The notes below the pieces were generated by a model. That model was not told the origin of the DNA, searched no databases, and saw only the letters and a list, made by a program, of their open reading frames with translations. Source: Sulfurimonas sp. (GTDB taxonomy: Bacteria > Campylobacterota > Campylobacteria > Campylobacterales > Sulfurimonadaceae). Taken from it: a stretch of DNA of 64,000 nucleotides. Of this stretch, positions 1-10,193 are shown piece by piece (the first letter of the stretch is position 1; the number at the start of each line of letters is the position of its first letter). The translations under genes and the position numbers were made by a program. The stretch is taken from positions 496,001 through 560,000 of the forward strand of contig NZ_CP093396.1 of assembly GCF_029027405.1 (NCBI RefSeq). The letters run 5' to 3'.

Positions 1-2
1 AA

Positions 3-128
3 AAACAAACAAAAAAACTTACTTCTTTTCAAGAAAGTGAATTAGAAAAAGCGAAAGATTTAAGAGATAAAGACATCTTAAGTGATGCAGAATATCAAAC
101 ATTAAAAGAAAAAATATTAGAACTTTAA
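3..128 (+). CDS. C-terminal fragment of a SHOCT-like protein (partial)
   Basis: The frame is open from the window edge to a TAA at 126-128 and gives about 41 residues. The tail (leucine-rich, with DILSDAEY followed by LKEKILEL) resembles the short C-terminal SHOCT oligomerisation motif, in which an Leu-rich helix and an Glu-Tyr pair precede a lysine-rich helix. The N-terminal part lies outside the window, so its function cannot be stated. It ends 16 bases before lon and may be cotranscribed with it. The SHOCT assignment rests on a short match. Confidence 0.5.
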   Translation, partial: KQTKKLTSFQESELEKAKDLRDKDILSDAEYQTLKEKILEL

Positions 129-144
129 AAGATTAGGATTTTAT

Positions 145-2568
145 ATGAAACTTAGTAATTATGGAGATTTTCCAGCAGATATACCAGTTATAGCAGAAGA
201 TGAACTTTTTTTATACCCTTTTATGATTTCACCACTTTTTTTAAGTGACGAGAGTAACATAAATGCCGCAACAATAGCAATGGAAGACAGCTCTTTAGTT
301 ATAGTCTGTCCAACTAAACCCGCACAAGAAGGTGAGAGAGAATATGACTCTTTATATGATGCAGGTGTAGTTGGCTCTATTATGAGAAAAGTAGCCTTAC
401 CAGATGGGAGAGTAAAAGTTCTTTTCCAAGGACTCGCACGTGCAAAAACTTTGCATCAAGTTAACGACAATCCACTTATAGCAAATGTTGCAATACTAGA
501 AGCTACAAATGTGGAGTCTTTAAAGATAGATGCCATTCTTGAAATAGTTAGAGAAAAGGTTAGAACACTTTCTGGAGTTAGTAATTATTTCCCACCAGAT
601 TTACTTCGAACAATAGAAGAAAATCATGACCATAATCGTATAATAGATTTAATATGCAGTAGTGTAAAGTTAAAAAAAGAACAGGCATATACACTTTTTG
701 TTGAGGTAGATACGGAAAAAAGATTTCTTCTTTTAATAGACTATCTAATGGATGAAATAGAAGCGAATAAACTTCAAAAAGAGATAAGAAGTAAAGTTCA
801 TACTCATATAGAAAAAGTTAATAAAGAGTACTTTTTAAAAGAGCAATTAAAACAAATTCAAAAAGAGTTAGGTACTGATACCGATAGAGATGAAGAGATA
901 GAAGAGTATCGTAAAAAATTAGAAGATAAAAAAACAAAAATGGGCGAAGGTGCCTTTAAAGAGATTTCCAAACAGATAGATAGATATTCAAGAATGCACC
1001 CTGATTCTTCAGATGCTTCTATGACTCAAACATATTTAGATTGGACGCTAGAGATTCCTTATGGAGACTTTGCAAAAAAAGCACTTAAAATCCAAGATGT
1101 GCAAACACAACTAAATGAAGATCACTTTTCACTTAAAAAACCAAAAGAGCGAATAGTTGAGTATTTTGCTGTAAAAGAATTACTTGAACTTAGAGGCTTA
1201 GGAAGTGACAGTGCAGGAGCAATCCTATGTTTTTCAGGACCTCCAGGAGTTGGTAAAACTTCTTTAGCTAACTCAATAGCAGAGGCTCTAAAACGCCCAC
1301 TTGTTCGCATAGCACTTGGTGGACTTGAGGATGTAAACGAGTTAAGAGGTCATAGAAGAACCTATGTTGGTGCAATGCCAGGACGAATTACACAGGGACT
1401 CATAGATGCTAAAAAGATGAACCCTGTAATTGTTTTAGATGAGATAGATAAAGTTGCTCGTACTGGTAGAGGTGACCCTACAGCAGCTCTTTTAGAGATA
1501 TTGGATCCTGAACAAAATAAAGAGTTTAGAGATTATTATCTCAATTTTGATATTGATTTAAGTAAGGTAATTTTTATAGCAACTGCCAATGATGTTGGAC
1601 GAATACCAACACCACTTCGGGATAGAATGGAGTTTATAACTATAAGTTCATATACACCACAAGAAAAATATGAGATAGCTTCAAGATATTTACTTCCACA
1701 AGAGTTAAAAAAACATGGCTTAAAAAAGAGTGAAGTTAGTATCTCAAAACCTGCATTAAAAGAGCTGATTCATAGTTATACAAGAGAAGCAGGGGTTAGA
1801 AATCTTCGCCGTCGTATTGCAGACATGAGTAGAAAAGTGGCTCGTCAGATGCTCGAAGATTCTTCAATACAAAAAGTTGCAGTATCTTTGAAAAATTTAA
1901 AAGATTTCTTTGATAAAAATATATTTGAAATTGAAAAAACTACTAAAGTTCCTGTTGTTGGTGTTGTAAATGGGTTGGCTTGGACAGCAGTTGGTGGAGA
2001 TGTTTTAAAAATAGAGAGTATTCGCATCAAAGGTAAAGGCACTATGCAACTCACTGGTAGTCTTGGTGATGTGATGAAAGAGAGTGCAAGAATTGCAATG
2101 AGTGTTGTTAAAACTCTTATAGATACTAAAAAATTAAAAATAAATCCTAAAAATGTTCCTCTTACATTTAAAGAAAAAGAAGACAATATGAAAATAGATG
2201 TGAGCGAAGTTTATAGACGATATGACTTGCATATTCATGTTCCAGATGGAGCTACTCCAAAAGATGGGCCAAGTGCAGGCATAGCTATGGTGAGTGTTAT
2301 ATCTTCCATACTTAGTGGAGATAAAATTCGCTCTGAAATAGCTATGACAGGAGAAGTCTCTTTAAGTGGTGATGTTCTTCCTATTGGTGGGTTGAAAGAA
2401 AAACTTATTGCTGCTCATAAGGCTGCCATGAGTATAGTGTTAATCCCACAAAAAAATTATGAAAGAGATTTAGATGATATTCCTAAAGAGGTAAAAGATT
2501 CTTTACAAATTATAGGTGTTAGTAGAGTGGAAGAGGTACTTAAGTATATTTTAGTAAAGGAGTCGTAA
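145..2568 (+). CDS. lon: ATP-dependent Lon protease
   Basis: Cytoplasmic AAA+ serine protease that degrades misfolded and regulatory proteins. The 807 residues show the full LonA order: N-terminal substrate-binding domain (about 1-210), coiled coil with KEYFLKEQLKQIQKELG (about 225-245), AAA+ module with Walker A GPPGVGKT starting at residue 365 and Walker B VIVLDEIDK, and the protease domain. The catalytic dyad is visible as Ser710 in DGPSAG and Lys753 in GGLKEK, 43 residues apart as in E. coli Lon. The ATG at 145 follows a weak TAGGA and gives the usual family length. The next gene is convergent and starts 8 bases after the stop. Confidence 0.97.
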   Translation: MKLSNYGDFPADIPVIAEDELFLYPFMISPLFLSDESNINAATIAMEDSSLVIVCPTKPAQEGEREYDSLYDAGVVGSIMRKVALPDGRVKVLFQGLARAKTLHQVNDNPLIANVAILEATNVESLKIDAILEIVREKVRTLSGVSNYFPPDLLRTIEENHDHNRIIDLICSSVKLKKEQAYTLFVEVDTEKRFLLLIDYLMDEIEANKLQKEIRSKVHTHIEKVNKEYFLKEQLKQIQKELGTDTDRDEEIEEYRKKLEDKKTKMGEGAFKEISKQIDRYSRMHPDSSDASMTQTYLDWTLEIPYGDFAKKALKIQDVQTQLNEDHFSLKKPKERIVEYFAVKELLELRGLGSDSAGAILCFSGPPGVGKTSLANSIAEALKRPLVRIALGGLEDVNELRGHRRTYVGAMPGRITQGLIDAKKMNPVIVLDEIDKVARTGRGDPTAALLEILDPEQNKEFRDYYLNFDIDLSKVIFIATANDVGRIPTPLRDRMEFITISSYTPQEKYEIASRYLLPQELKKHGLKKSEVSISKPALKELIHSYTREAGVRNLRRRIADMSRKVARQMLEDSSIQKVAVSLKNLKDFFDKNIFEIEKTTKVPVVGVVNGLAWTAVGGDVLKIESIRIKGKGTMQLTGSLGDVMKESARIAMSVVKTLIDTKKLKINPKNVPLTFKEKEDNMKIDVSEVYRRYDLHIHVPDGATPKDGPSAGIAMVSVISSILSGDKIRSEIAMTGEVSLSGDVLPIGGLKEKLIAAHKAAMSIVLIPQKNYERDLDDIPKEVKDSLQIIGVSRVEEVLKYILVKES

Positions 2569-2576
2569 AGACTTCC

Positions 2577-2954
2577 CTAAACTAATACAGTTGAGATTTT
2601 TTCAAATAAATCAGCATTTCTGATTGGTTTCATTAAGAAACTATTTGCTCCAAATTCTAAAGCTTCACTTTTTTTCGTTTCATCTGTCGTAAGAACTATG
2701 ATAGGAAGCTGTCGCAGATTGTCATCAGCACGAACAACTTTTAGCATCTCTATACCACCCATAACAGGCATGATTATATCTAGTAAAATAAGATCAATAT
2801 CATCACGAGATTTTAAAATACCTATCGCATCTGAGCCATTTTTAGCCTCTAGAACCTCTTTAATATTTTCGTTTTTCATCAGCATTGATTTAAGTAACTT
2901 TATATTTATCATATCATCATCAACAGCTAAAATAGTTAAGTTGTTTTTTAACAT
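2577..2954 (-). CDS. CheY-like single-domain response regulator
   Basis: A receiver domain of 125 residues without an output domain. The acidic pocket (VDDD at 11-14), the phospho-acceptor Asp59 in LLLDIIMP, the Thr in VLTTD and the Lys in FLMKP are all present, so it should be phosphorylated. It is the last gene of a minus-strand operon, 12 bases after the hybrid kinase, with AAGGA ahead of its ATG. It is probably the terminal or diffusible receiver of the phosphorelay encoded upstream. Its target is not visible. Confidence 0.9.
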   Translation of the reverse strand: MLKNNLTILAVDDDMINIKLLKSMLMKNENIKEVLEAKNGSDAIGILKSRDDIDLILLDIIMPVMGGIEMLKVVRADDNLRQLPIIVLTTDETKKSEALEFGANSFLMKPIRNADLFEKISTVLV

Positions 2955-2966
2955 TCTATATTATCC

Positions 2967-5900
2967 TTAAATAAATTTTTCAAATATTTTACGAAGTGAA
3001 TGTTTATTCACAACATTAATAATTGTTTCATCAACATACTGAGTATGCATATGTTCTTCTTCCCTGCTAATAAGAATTAGCGCAGATGATAAAGCTTTTT
3101 CTTCACTTGTTCTTTTTATGTCATTTGATAATTTTTCTACTTTCAGACCTTCTAAACCAATATCAAATATAACTAGTTTATAAGAATTAACTTTAGTTAA
3201 CTCACTTAATTCTTGTGCGGATTGAGCCAATTCATAAGAGTAGCCTATAGTTTTTAATAGTTGAACATAAAGTCTTGACTCAAATTTATGCTCTTTTGCA
3301 AGAAGAATATCTGCTTTATATGTTTTCTTTTTAGCAACTTTTACTTTTTTTGGAGCTTGTTTCGGTTCTTCTATTTCTAATATTTTTTGTGTATTATCAA
3401 CAATAAAGTCAGCTAGAAAGTGATTTAATAAAGATATTATTTCAGGGCGTATTAATGGTTTAGTAGTGTATTCATCAAGCCCAGCTTCTAAGAAACGCTC
3501 CCTGTCTCCTTTTAAAGCATTTGCCGTAAGTGCTATGATTGGAATATGTGCTTGATTGTAGTCTTCTTCATATTCTAAAATTTCAGCAGTTGCTTCTACT
3601 CCATCAAGTATAGGCATCTGAATATCCATGAAAATTAAATCATAATTTCCATCTTTTCTTTTTTGAAATGCTTCAAGCCCATTGTTTGCTATATCAACAT
3701 TAAGTCCGATATCTTCTAGTGTTCTTTTAATTAGTTTTTGATTAATTATATTATCTTCTGCTATTAAAACATTAGCTTGGAATCGTGAAGTTTTTTTGTT
3801 GAATTTTTTATGAGTTGATTTTTTAGATTCAAAACCTTCAGATGAATAATTTTCAAGAGTTTGTTTAACTTTTGAGATATTTAAAGGTTCATAAATTGTT
3901 TTAAAAATATCAAGATTAAGAGAATCTACTTTTTTCATAAAATATGTTTTAGTTAAAAGTACTAGTGCTTGAGGTAAGTTTGAATATTGTAAAAGTAGAT
4001 TTTCTTGAGTGTAATCATAATCAATAAAGACTAAGTCGTAATTAACTTGTCTTTGAAGTGTTTCAAGTTCATCAATATTTTCAAAAGCAGTATATCTAAC
4101 ACCATAAAAATCAAGATACTCTTTTAAGTAAATATCTTGTCTTTTTGCTTTATGAGAGTTTTTTAGAACAAGTGCATTTAGATTTGAATATATACCCTGA
4201 GAACTTTCATTTAGCGTTTCAACTCTTTCAAAATCTATACTAAAGAAGAATGTTGTTCCATCTCCTGCTTCACTATGAAGGTCAAGTTCTCCACCCATAA
4301 GCTCAATAAATCTAGAAGAAATTGTAAGACCAAGACCTGTACCCCCGTATTTACGAGTAATTGATGTATCCGCTTGTGAAAAGGCTTCAAAGATTTTAGC
4401 TTTTTGCTCATTAGTCACACCAATACCACTATCTTGAACTTCAAACCTAATTCTTGTTTGTCCTTCTTGATCACTTTCGATAACTCTAATGTCAACATTA
4501 ATAGAGCCAGAACTACTTGTGAATTTAACAGCATTTGAAAGTAAGTTTATTATTACTTCTTTAATTTTAGTAGGGTCACCTTTTAATGGATTCTCTAGTT
4601 TAGGGTCTATAAAACAACCAAGATCAATATGTTTTTCACTTGCACGAACGGCATATACTTCAACAGCACTTTCAAATTCACTAATCGGATTAAAGACGAT
4701 ATCTTCAATTTCTAGTTTATTACTCTCAATCTTAGAAAGGTCAAGAATATTATTGATAATTTCAAGAAGGTTTTCAGAAGATTTTTCAATAATTTCAACA
4801 AACTCTGTTTGCTCTTCACCTAAGTTTGTATCTTTTAAAAGTTCTGTAAATCCAACAATGCCATTTAAAGGAGTTCTAATCTCATGTGACATGTTGGCAA
4901 GAAACATTGATTTTGCTTCACTTGCTTCTTGAGCAGACTCTTTATCTTCTCTTGTTTGCTCAATAATTCTTTCAAGTAAATTATAAGCTTGAGTTGTTCC
5001 CTCTGCTGTATGAAGATTGATAACAGTAATCTCTTCATCTTCACTAGCCGCATCTTCTGCAACTCTTTTTAAAACTTCTTCAAGATTTTTTATATTTTTT
5101 GTAATCTCACTAGAAAGAAAATAACCAAGAAAAGCTAGTATTACTGAAATTAGCCAAAGGGACACAGTTAAGCTTAGAATTTGTAAAGCTGTTTCTTTAA
5201 CTTTAACAGCTCTTTTATCCATTTCTTGTAAAATTAAATCTTCTGCATTTGAGATGATATTTATTTTTTCTGAGTGCATAGCAAACCATTTTATGGCACT
5301 TGCGTTATATTTAGTACTTTTGCTACTATCAACTATAGTTGCTCTTTCGGCATTGATTTTTTCATATAATTCTATAGACTCTTTACTCTCAAAAAGGGCG
5401 TCTAATTTAGAAAGGAGTTCTGGATTATGAAGTGTTTTATATGATAGTACATCTGCTTTACCAACAACAGATATCCATCTTTTTAAGTCTTTTTTTGTTG
5501 GAGCTAAACCACGAGAGATAATATATGACATAAAACCTCTCTCTATGCCACTGTACTCTTTAGCGTCAACCATTTCTATATATATAGTAAAAAGTTCATT
5601 TATGTGTTGGTCTGTTTGATTTTGAATAAGCTTTTCTAGTTTAGTAATTAGTTCTTTTTGAATGCCGCTATATATGACTGTAAATGCTTTGTCGAATTTA
5701 ATATTTTTATCATCAACTAATTTTCTAACATCTTTAAGTCTAAATAAAATATTTTCTATAGATTTGATATTTATGCAACCTATACAGTTTTCTTTTCCAG
5801 TTTTATGAGCATGTAAGGCTTTATTGTATTTTGAATCGTTTACATATAGATTTATTTTATTATTAACTATGTTTCTTTGAATCGATAAAGATTGAAAAGT

Positions 5901-6125
5901 TGCTTTAGATGAATCGCCAATATACATAGCAGTCATTCCACGCTCTCTAGCAATATTGCCAATGATATCATTTAGCTGAGTATTCTCTGATAATTTATTG
6001 TGAATTAACTCTGCTTTTTGATAGTTATTGTATGAATCATAAAGATAATAACTTGCTAATGTAATCAAAATAAAAATTGGAAAAAGACTGATTACTGTTA
6101 ATCTATTTTTTAAACCTATCTGCAT
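2967..6125 (-). CDS. Hybrid sensor histidine kinase with periplasmic NIT-type sensor
   Basis: Membrane kinase of 1052 residues. TM1 (about 10-28) and TM2 (about 314-338) flank a periplasmic helical domain of about 280 residues with ERGMTAMY and RGFMSYIISRG, typical of nitrate- and nitrite-sensing (NIT) domains. A linker with ETQ-type acidic stretches leads to a HisKA domain with His414 in MSHEIRTPLNG, then HATPase_c (DSGIGV, GGTGLGLTIS). A complete receiver follows (VLIAEDN, FMDIQMP, ALTANA, TKP). A final receiver-like domain keeps FDIGLEG but has lost the acidic pair (LLAKEH), so it is probably not phosphorylated normally. The sensor contains a CIGC pair (C114, C117). It lies 3 bases after the Hpt gene. 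The ligand is inferred from the family only. Confidence 0.9.
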   Translation of the reverse strand: MQIGLKNRLTVISLFPIFILITLASYYLYDSYNNYQKAELIHNKLSENTQLNDIIGNIARERGMTAMYIGDSSKATFQSLSIQRNIVNNKINLYVNDSKYNKALHAHKTGKENCIGCINIKSIENILFRLKDVRKLVDDKNIKFDKAFTVIYSGIQKELITKLEKLIQNQTDQHINELFTIYIEMVDAKEYSGIERGFMSYIISRGLAPTKKDLKRWISVVGKADVLSYKTLHNPELLSKLDALFESKESIELYEKINAERATIVDSSKSTKYNASAIKWFAMHSEKINIISNAEDLILQEMDKRAVKVKETALQILSLTVSLWLISVILAFLGYFLSSEITKNIKNLEEVLKRVAEDAASEDEEITVINLHTAEGTTQAYNLLERIIEQTREDKESAQEASEAKSMFLANMSHEIRTPLNGIVGFTELLKDTNLGEEQTEFVEIIEKSSENLLEIINNILDLSKIESNKLEIEDIVFNPISEFESAVEVYAVRASEKHIDLGCFIDPKLENPLKGDPTKIKEVIINLLSNAVKFTSSSGSINVDIRVIESDQEGQTRIRFEVQDSGIGVTNEQKAKIFEAFSQADTSITRKYGGTGLGLTISSRFIELMGGELDLHSEAGDGTTFFFSIDFERVETLNESSQGIYSNLNALVLKNSHKAKRQDIYLKEYLDFYGVRYTAFENIDELETLQRQVNYDLVFIDYDYTQENLLLQYSNLPQALVLLTKTYFMKKVDSLNLDIFKTIYEPLNISKVKQTLENYSSEGFESKKSTHKKFNKKTSRFQANVLIAEDNIINQKLIKRTLEDIGLNVDIANNGLEAFQKRKDGNYDLIFMDIQMPILDGVEATAEILEYEEDYNQAHIPIIALTANALKGDRERFLEAGLDEYTTKPLIRPEIISLLNHFLADFIVDNTQKILEIEEPKQAPKKVKVAKKKTYKADILLAKEHKFESRLYVQLLKTIGYSYELAQSAQELSELTKVNSYKLVIFDIGLEGLKVEKLSNDIKRTSEEKALSSALILISREEEHMHTQYVDETIINVVNKHSLRKIFEKFI

Positions 6126-6128
6126 TTT

Positions 6129-7718
6129 TTAATCCTCACTTATAGATAACTGTTTTAAAGTAGTGCTAATTTTAGAAATAAGTTCTTTAGCTTCATCTGA
6201 ATTTTTCGTATTTATAATAGATTCAAGATTTTGCATTACAGTAGTAATTCGCATGTTCTCGCTAATACTTTTTAGTTTAAGAGCAGTTTTTTTCCATAAT
6301 TGTGAATTGTTTTGCTTAATCGCATCATCAATGACGGAACAAGCATTATTTCCTTCACTTATGTAATCATCAAACAAAATATTATAATCTGCTGCATCAA
6401 TCCCAATTTCATTAGCAGCAATAGTTTTACTAGAAGAAGAATAGTCAATTTTTTCAATATCCTGAGTAATTTCTAATTCTTCTTCTTGTTCTTCTAAGTC
6501 TAAAATCAATTCTTCTAGAATAGGTTGCTTAGAAGGTGCTTTAGTAAGTTCAGGTATATCAGGCATATTTATTTCTAAAAGTTCTTCAAACTCTACTTTT
6601 TCTTCATCTTTAAAGCTAAGAATTAAATCATCATCCTCTTCATTCTCCTCTTCATTCTGTACGATGTTAGCTTGTTTGAAAGTTTTACCGGACAGTTTTT
6701 CAATAATCATGTAAAGTGTGTTTATATTTGTTTGAATTTTATTAATATCACTAGAAGTATTGATGGTTGTTAATACTTCAAAAGCATCTTCTATACGAAG
6801 ATTTGCAGCAACACCTTTTAATTTATGAGATAGTATTTTAACATTATCGATATCATTATTATTTAGTGAATCTTGTAGAGGCGTCTTAAATTCTTCTGCT
6901 TGGTTTATGAAGTCTTGAATAAATTCTTCTATTAAGTCAACAGGAAGACCAAGTTCTTCAGATGCTAGATGTGGGTCATATAAATAATCAGAACCAACAT
7001 TAAGCACCTGAGATAAAATAACAGGTCTATCTTCTACAATAGGTTCTTTTTTCGTTATTGTTTCTTCTATTTTTATTTCATGTTTAATTTCTTCAATCTC
7101 ATCAATTTCTAAAAGTTCATCTTCAAAATTGATAGCTCTTTCTTCATAGATATCATCAACTACCATTGAATTTTCTTCTAGTTGAGGAGCACCTATTTCA
7201 TAAGGGTCATGTGTAACTTCTACTTCTTCAACTGCTTCTGTTGTTTGTAATAATTCTTTTTTATTATTTTTGCGTTCTTTAAAGGTGTCATCAAACTTAG
7301 AACTTGCAAAAATAGCACTTTTTTCACTAGATGCTATTGGGGCAGGTTTTTCAAGTACATCATCAGCAACTTTATCATTTTCATTATGAGTTAGTACTCT
7401 TAAATTTACAAGGTTGACTAGGTAGGCTTTCCGAGTAGGGTCATCAACTAAATAAGCTGTCTTTATATCTAGCGTACATTTAAAGTTTTTACCATTTACG
7501 TGAATTATAACTTTTGACTCTTCACTTCCTTCTGCGCAGTTAACAAAATCTATCCAATGAACATGTTTAAAGTTATGAACAAAGCCTGGTGTTTTAATAA
7601 AAAGGTCGGCAAAATCAGCTGACTCAGATCTTAGTTGTGCAAAATCAGAGAAGCCTAGGACTTTTAAGTCAATCTCATCAATTCCTAAAAATTCTTTTTG
7701 ATAGTTGTAAATTAACAT
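6129..7718 (-). CDS. Hpt phosphotransfer protein with a second degenerate Hpt domain
   Basis: Cytoplasmic protein of 529 residues. Residues 1-110 look like a PAS-like fold. Residues 110-235 and 345-430 are acidic, low-complexity linkers rich in Glu and Ile. Residues 240-340 form an Hpt domain with the phosphorylatable His298 in SHKLKG followed by NLRI. A second Hpt-like helical bundle (about 435-525) repeats this pattern as TALKLKS followed by NMRI, but the position matching His298 is Leu480, so it cannot carry the phosphate. The gene overlaps the PAS gene by one base and sits 3 bases before the hybrid kinase, so it is probably the phosphorelay carrier between the kinase and the small receiver. 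Confidence 0.82.
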   Translation of the reverse strand: MLIYNYQKEFLGIDEIDLKVLGFSDFAQLRSESADFADLFIKTPGFVHNFKHVHWIDFVNCAEGSEESKVIIHVNGKNFKCTLDIKTAYLVDDPTRKAYLVNLVNLRVLTHNENDKVADDVLEKPAPIASSEKSAIFASSKFDDTFKERKNNKKELLQTTEAVEEVEVTHDPYEIGAPQLEENSMVVDDIYEERAINFEDELLEIDEIEEIKHEIKIEETITKKEPIVEDRPVILSQVLNVGSDYLYDPHLASEELGLPVDLIEEFIQDFINQAEEFKTPLQDSLNNNDIDNVKILSHKLKGVAANLRIEDAFEVLTTINTSSDINKIQTNINTLYMIIEKLSGKTFKQANIVQNEEENEEDDDLILSFKDEEKVEFEELLEINMPDIPELTKAPSKQPILEELILDLEEQEEELEITQDIEKIDYSSSSKTIAANEIGIDAADYNILFDDYISEGNNACSVIDDAIKQNNSQLWKKTALKLKSISENMRITTVMQNLESIINTKNSDEAKELISKISTTLKQLSISED

Positions 7719-8134
7719 TAATTTCCCTTAGTTTTGAGTATTTTTCTATAAAGTTCATCACTCTCTTCGATATCTTTTCTTGGAGCGTTCTTTCTTGAAG
7801 CAATATAGCCAGTGATCTCGTTGTTTTTGTTAAATATAGGTGTTATTTCGGTATATACCCAATAATACAAACCATCTTTACGGAGGTTTTTTACTAAGCC
7901 ATTCCACGATTCTCCACTCTCAATGGTATTCCACATTTTTGCAAAAATAGACTTTGGCATATCAGGATGCCTAATTATATTATGATTGCTTCCAACAAGC
8001 TCACTTACTTTATATCCTGAAACATTACAAAACTTTCGATTTGAAAAGGTTATTATGCCTTTTAAGTCAGTTTGACTTACGATAGCACTTCCCTCAAATA
8101 TGTACTCTTCATTAACAGGTGTTACATTATTCAT
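7718..8134 (-). CDS. PAS-domain protein (Aer-like sensor module)
   Basis: A PAS domain of 138 residues with little else. The segment TDLKGIITFSNRKFCNVSGY then GSNHNIIRHPDMPKSIFAKMW and the following WSG-like block with LVKNLRKDG and YYWV match the FAD- or redox-binding PAS of Aer-like energy sensors, which have the same NIIRHPDMP motif. It has no membrane or transducer part, so it probably reports redox or energy state to the kinase system encoded downstream. It lies 57 bases after uvrC and overlaps the Hpt gene by one base. Confidence 0.85.
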   Translation of the reverse strand: MNNVTPVNEEYIFEGSAIVSQTDLKGIITFSNRKFCNVSGYKVSELVGSNHNIIRHPDMPKSIFAKMWNTIESGESWNGLVKNLRKDGLYYWVYTEITPIFNKNNEITGYIASRKNAPRKDIEESDELYRKILKTKGN

Positions 8135-8191
8135 AAAACATACCTCACAATATTTGGGGTCTATAATATCATAATAGAAGCAAATTTATAC

Positions 8192-9970
8192 TTATTTATA
8201 AATATTTTTTATAATTTTTGCATCTTTTATGTTTAAAACTGAAGATAGTTCTTCAAAACTAAGTTTTTTTAAAGCTTCAAATGTTGTGAAATGATTTAAA
8301 AGTTTTTTTATTTTTGCTTGTGAGATACCTTTAAGATTTAAAAGTTTACTCTCTTTATCTAGGTTTAGTTTTGTTTTTTTATGAAATGTTATTGCGCTTC
8401 TATGTGCTTCATCTCTAAGGTTTTGTGTCCATTGAAGTCTTTTATCTGAGTTTTTTAACTTAAAACTTTCATTTTTTGTATGAATAGTATCATTTGCCTT
8501 ACCTTTTGCTCGATGGCTTTTCGCATCTATTTTTTCTTTTGATATAGCGATAACATCTATAAAAGCTCCAGATGAAGCAAGAATTTCAGATGCTAACTTT
8601 AAAAGAGTTGTACCTCCATCAATTATCCATAAGTCAGGAGGAGATTTTTTAGAAAAACTTTCTGCTCGTCTAGTTAATGTTTCTCGCATTTGAGCATATT
8701 CATCTTTAGCATCTAGATGATAAGTTCTATAACTTTTTTTATCAAAAATTCCATCTTCATAGACAATCATAGCCCCAACAGTAGCGACTCCTGAAATATG
8801 TGAGTTGTCAAAAACTTCAACTCTTTTTGGAGTTCTGTTTAAAAATAACAACTCTTTAAGTTCATCTAATATTTTTGTATTTAATGTTTTTTTGTCTTTT
8901 TTAAGTAGCTCTTTGGCATTTAAAATTGCTAAGTCAATAAGTTGTTTTTTCTTTCCTTGTTTGGGTACGCTCAAAGATGCCTTTTTATCAAAAATAGTGC
9001 TTAAATAAGTTCGTATTGCATTGATGCTTTCAAATTCTAAAGCAACTAAAATAGGAGCAATTATTGGTGGTTTTTCTTTTGTATAAAAGTCCAATATTGC
9101 GCGTTGATAAAGTTCATCTTCATCTATCCCCTCATTTAGTTGAATATAGTCGTGAGTTGATGATATTATCTTCCCATCTCGCATAAATAGCCTGACAATT
9201 ACTGCTCTTGAATCAGAGTTCTGTAAAACGAAGATATCGTAGTTTTCATTTGTCGCAAAGTCTATCTCACTTTTAATTTGGGAACGAGAAATCTTTTCTA
9301 TCCTATCTCTAAGTTCTCCAGCTTCTTCAAAGCGTAAACTTTGAGCATACAGTTCCATCTGTTCTTGAAGTTTTTTGATTAAGTATTTTTTATTTTTTAT
9401 AAGTTTAATAGCTAAATCTAACTCTGTTTTGTATCTTTCTTTGGAGATTGGAAGCTCACAAGGACCGAGACATTTATTTATTTGATGATATAAGCATAAT
9501 TTTTTTGAAGTAAGAGAGCCTTTTTTTTGGACAATTTTACAAAGTTCATATATGGATTCTAAAATATCTCTAGCTCCAACAGAGTAAGGACCAAAATATT
9601 TTACATTTTTAGCATCTATGATTTTTCTTGTAATCTCAAATCGTGGATATTTTAGAGAGTTATCTATATAAATATATGGGTATGTTTTGTCATCACGCAG
9701 TAAAATATTGTATTTTGGATTCAACTGTTTTATAAGAGAATTTTCAAGTATGAGAGCATCATGCTCAGAGTTTACTACTATATAGTTCATAGAGGTTGTT
9801 TGACTTATCATCTTTTGTATTCTAAGTGATAGTTTGGAGCTAAAGTAGCTTTTAACTCTATTTTTTAAGTTTTTTGCTTTTCCTATATAAAGCAAATTTC
9901 CATTTTTATCAAAATACTCATAGATGCCAGCAGATGAAGGAAGTTGCTCAACGGTTTGTTTAAGAGTCAT
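8192..9970 (-). CDS. uvrC: Excinuclease ABC subunit C
   Basis: Makes both incisions in nucleotide excision repair together with UvrAB. The 592 residues show the GIY-YIG nuclease at the N-terminus (GIYEYF at 15-20, [13 protein letters not shown] at 27-38), a zinc-like Cys cluster around [15 protein letters not shown], a UVR motif ([12 protein letters not shown]), the RNase H-like second nuclease ([19 protein letters not shown]) and a C-terminal helix-hairpin-helix ([15 protein letters not shown]). Length and order are normal. It is divergent from the lipoprotein gene at 10029, and both promoters must lie within 9971-10028. Confidence 0.96.
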   Translation of the reverse strand: MTLKQTVEQLPSSAGIYEYFDKNGNLLYIGKAKNLKNRVKSYFSSKLSLRIQKMISQTTSMNYIVVNSEHDALILENSLIKQLNPKYNILLRDDKTYPYIYIDNSLKYPRFEITRKIIDAKNVKYFGPYSVGARDILESIYELCKIVQKKGSLTSKKLCLYHQINKCLGPCELPISKERYKTELDLAIKLIKNKKYLIKKLQEQMELYAQSLRFEEAGELRDRIEKISRSQIKSEIDFATNENYDIFVLQNSDSRAVIVRLFMRDGKIISSTHDYIQLNEGIDEDELYQRAILDFYTKEKPPIIAPILVALEFESINAIRTYLSTIFDKKASLSVPKQGKKKQLIDLAILNAKELLKKDKKTLNTKILDELKELLFLNRTPKRVEVFDNSHISGVATVGAMIVYEDGIFDKKSYRTYHLDAKDEYAQMRETLTRRAESFSKKSPPDLWIIDGGTTLLKLASEILASSGAFIDVIAISKEKIDAKSHRAKGKANDTIHTKNESFKLKNSDKRLQWTQNLRDEAHRSAITFHKKTKLNLDKESKLLNLKGISQAKIKKLLNHFTTFEALKKLSFEELSSVLNIKDAKIIKNIYK

Positions 9971-10028
9971 ATTTTGTTTTTTTGCTATACTTTCGAATAT
10001 TATATATCTTAGAAAATTGAGGTTTATA

Positions 10029-10193
10029 TTGAAGAAAAGTAATTATTTTATAGGTATATTTCATCTGCTAATTATAGCGATGTTTATGTTAAGTGTAAAT
10101 GGATGTGGATATAAGGCATCTCCATATTATGAAGAAGAAGCACCCCAAAGTGATGAAAATGTTAAATTTATAATAAAAGAACAACAAAAATAA
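10029..10193 (+). CDS. Small LptM-like lipoprotein
   Basis: A protein of 54 residues starting at TTG 10029, chosen because GAGG at 10018-10021 lies 7 bases upstream and because the start gives a proper lipoprotein signal: KK, a hydrophobic stretch ([11 protein letters not shown]), then VNGC. The mature part begins CGYKASPYY, the short motif of the LptM (YifL) family that helps LptD assemble its disulfide bonds in the outer membrane. The possible longer frame from 9924 overlaps uvrC and lacks a signal peptide. It overlaps the nadB start by one base. lptD lies 7 kb away on the same strand. Confidence 0.7.
   Translation: MKKSNYFIGIFHLLIIAMFMLSVNGCGYKASPYYEEEAPQSDENVKFIIKEQQK

Noticed and set aside
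1845..2186. Minus-strand frame of 113 codons within lon
   Set aside because: It is a shadow of the strong lon frame on the other strand.
9924..10193. Longer version of the small lipoprotein gene
   Set aside because: It would overlap uvrC and bury the lipoprotein signal; TTG 10029 has a good ribosome site.
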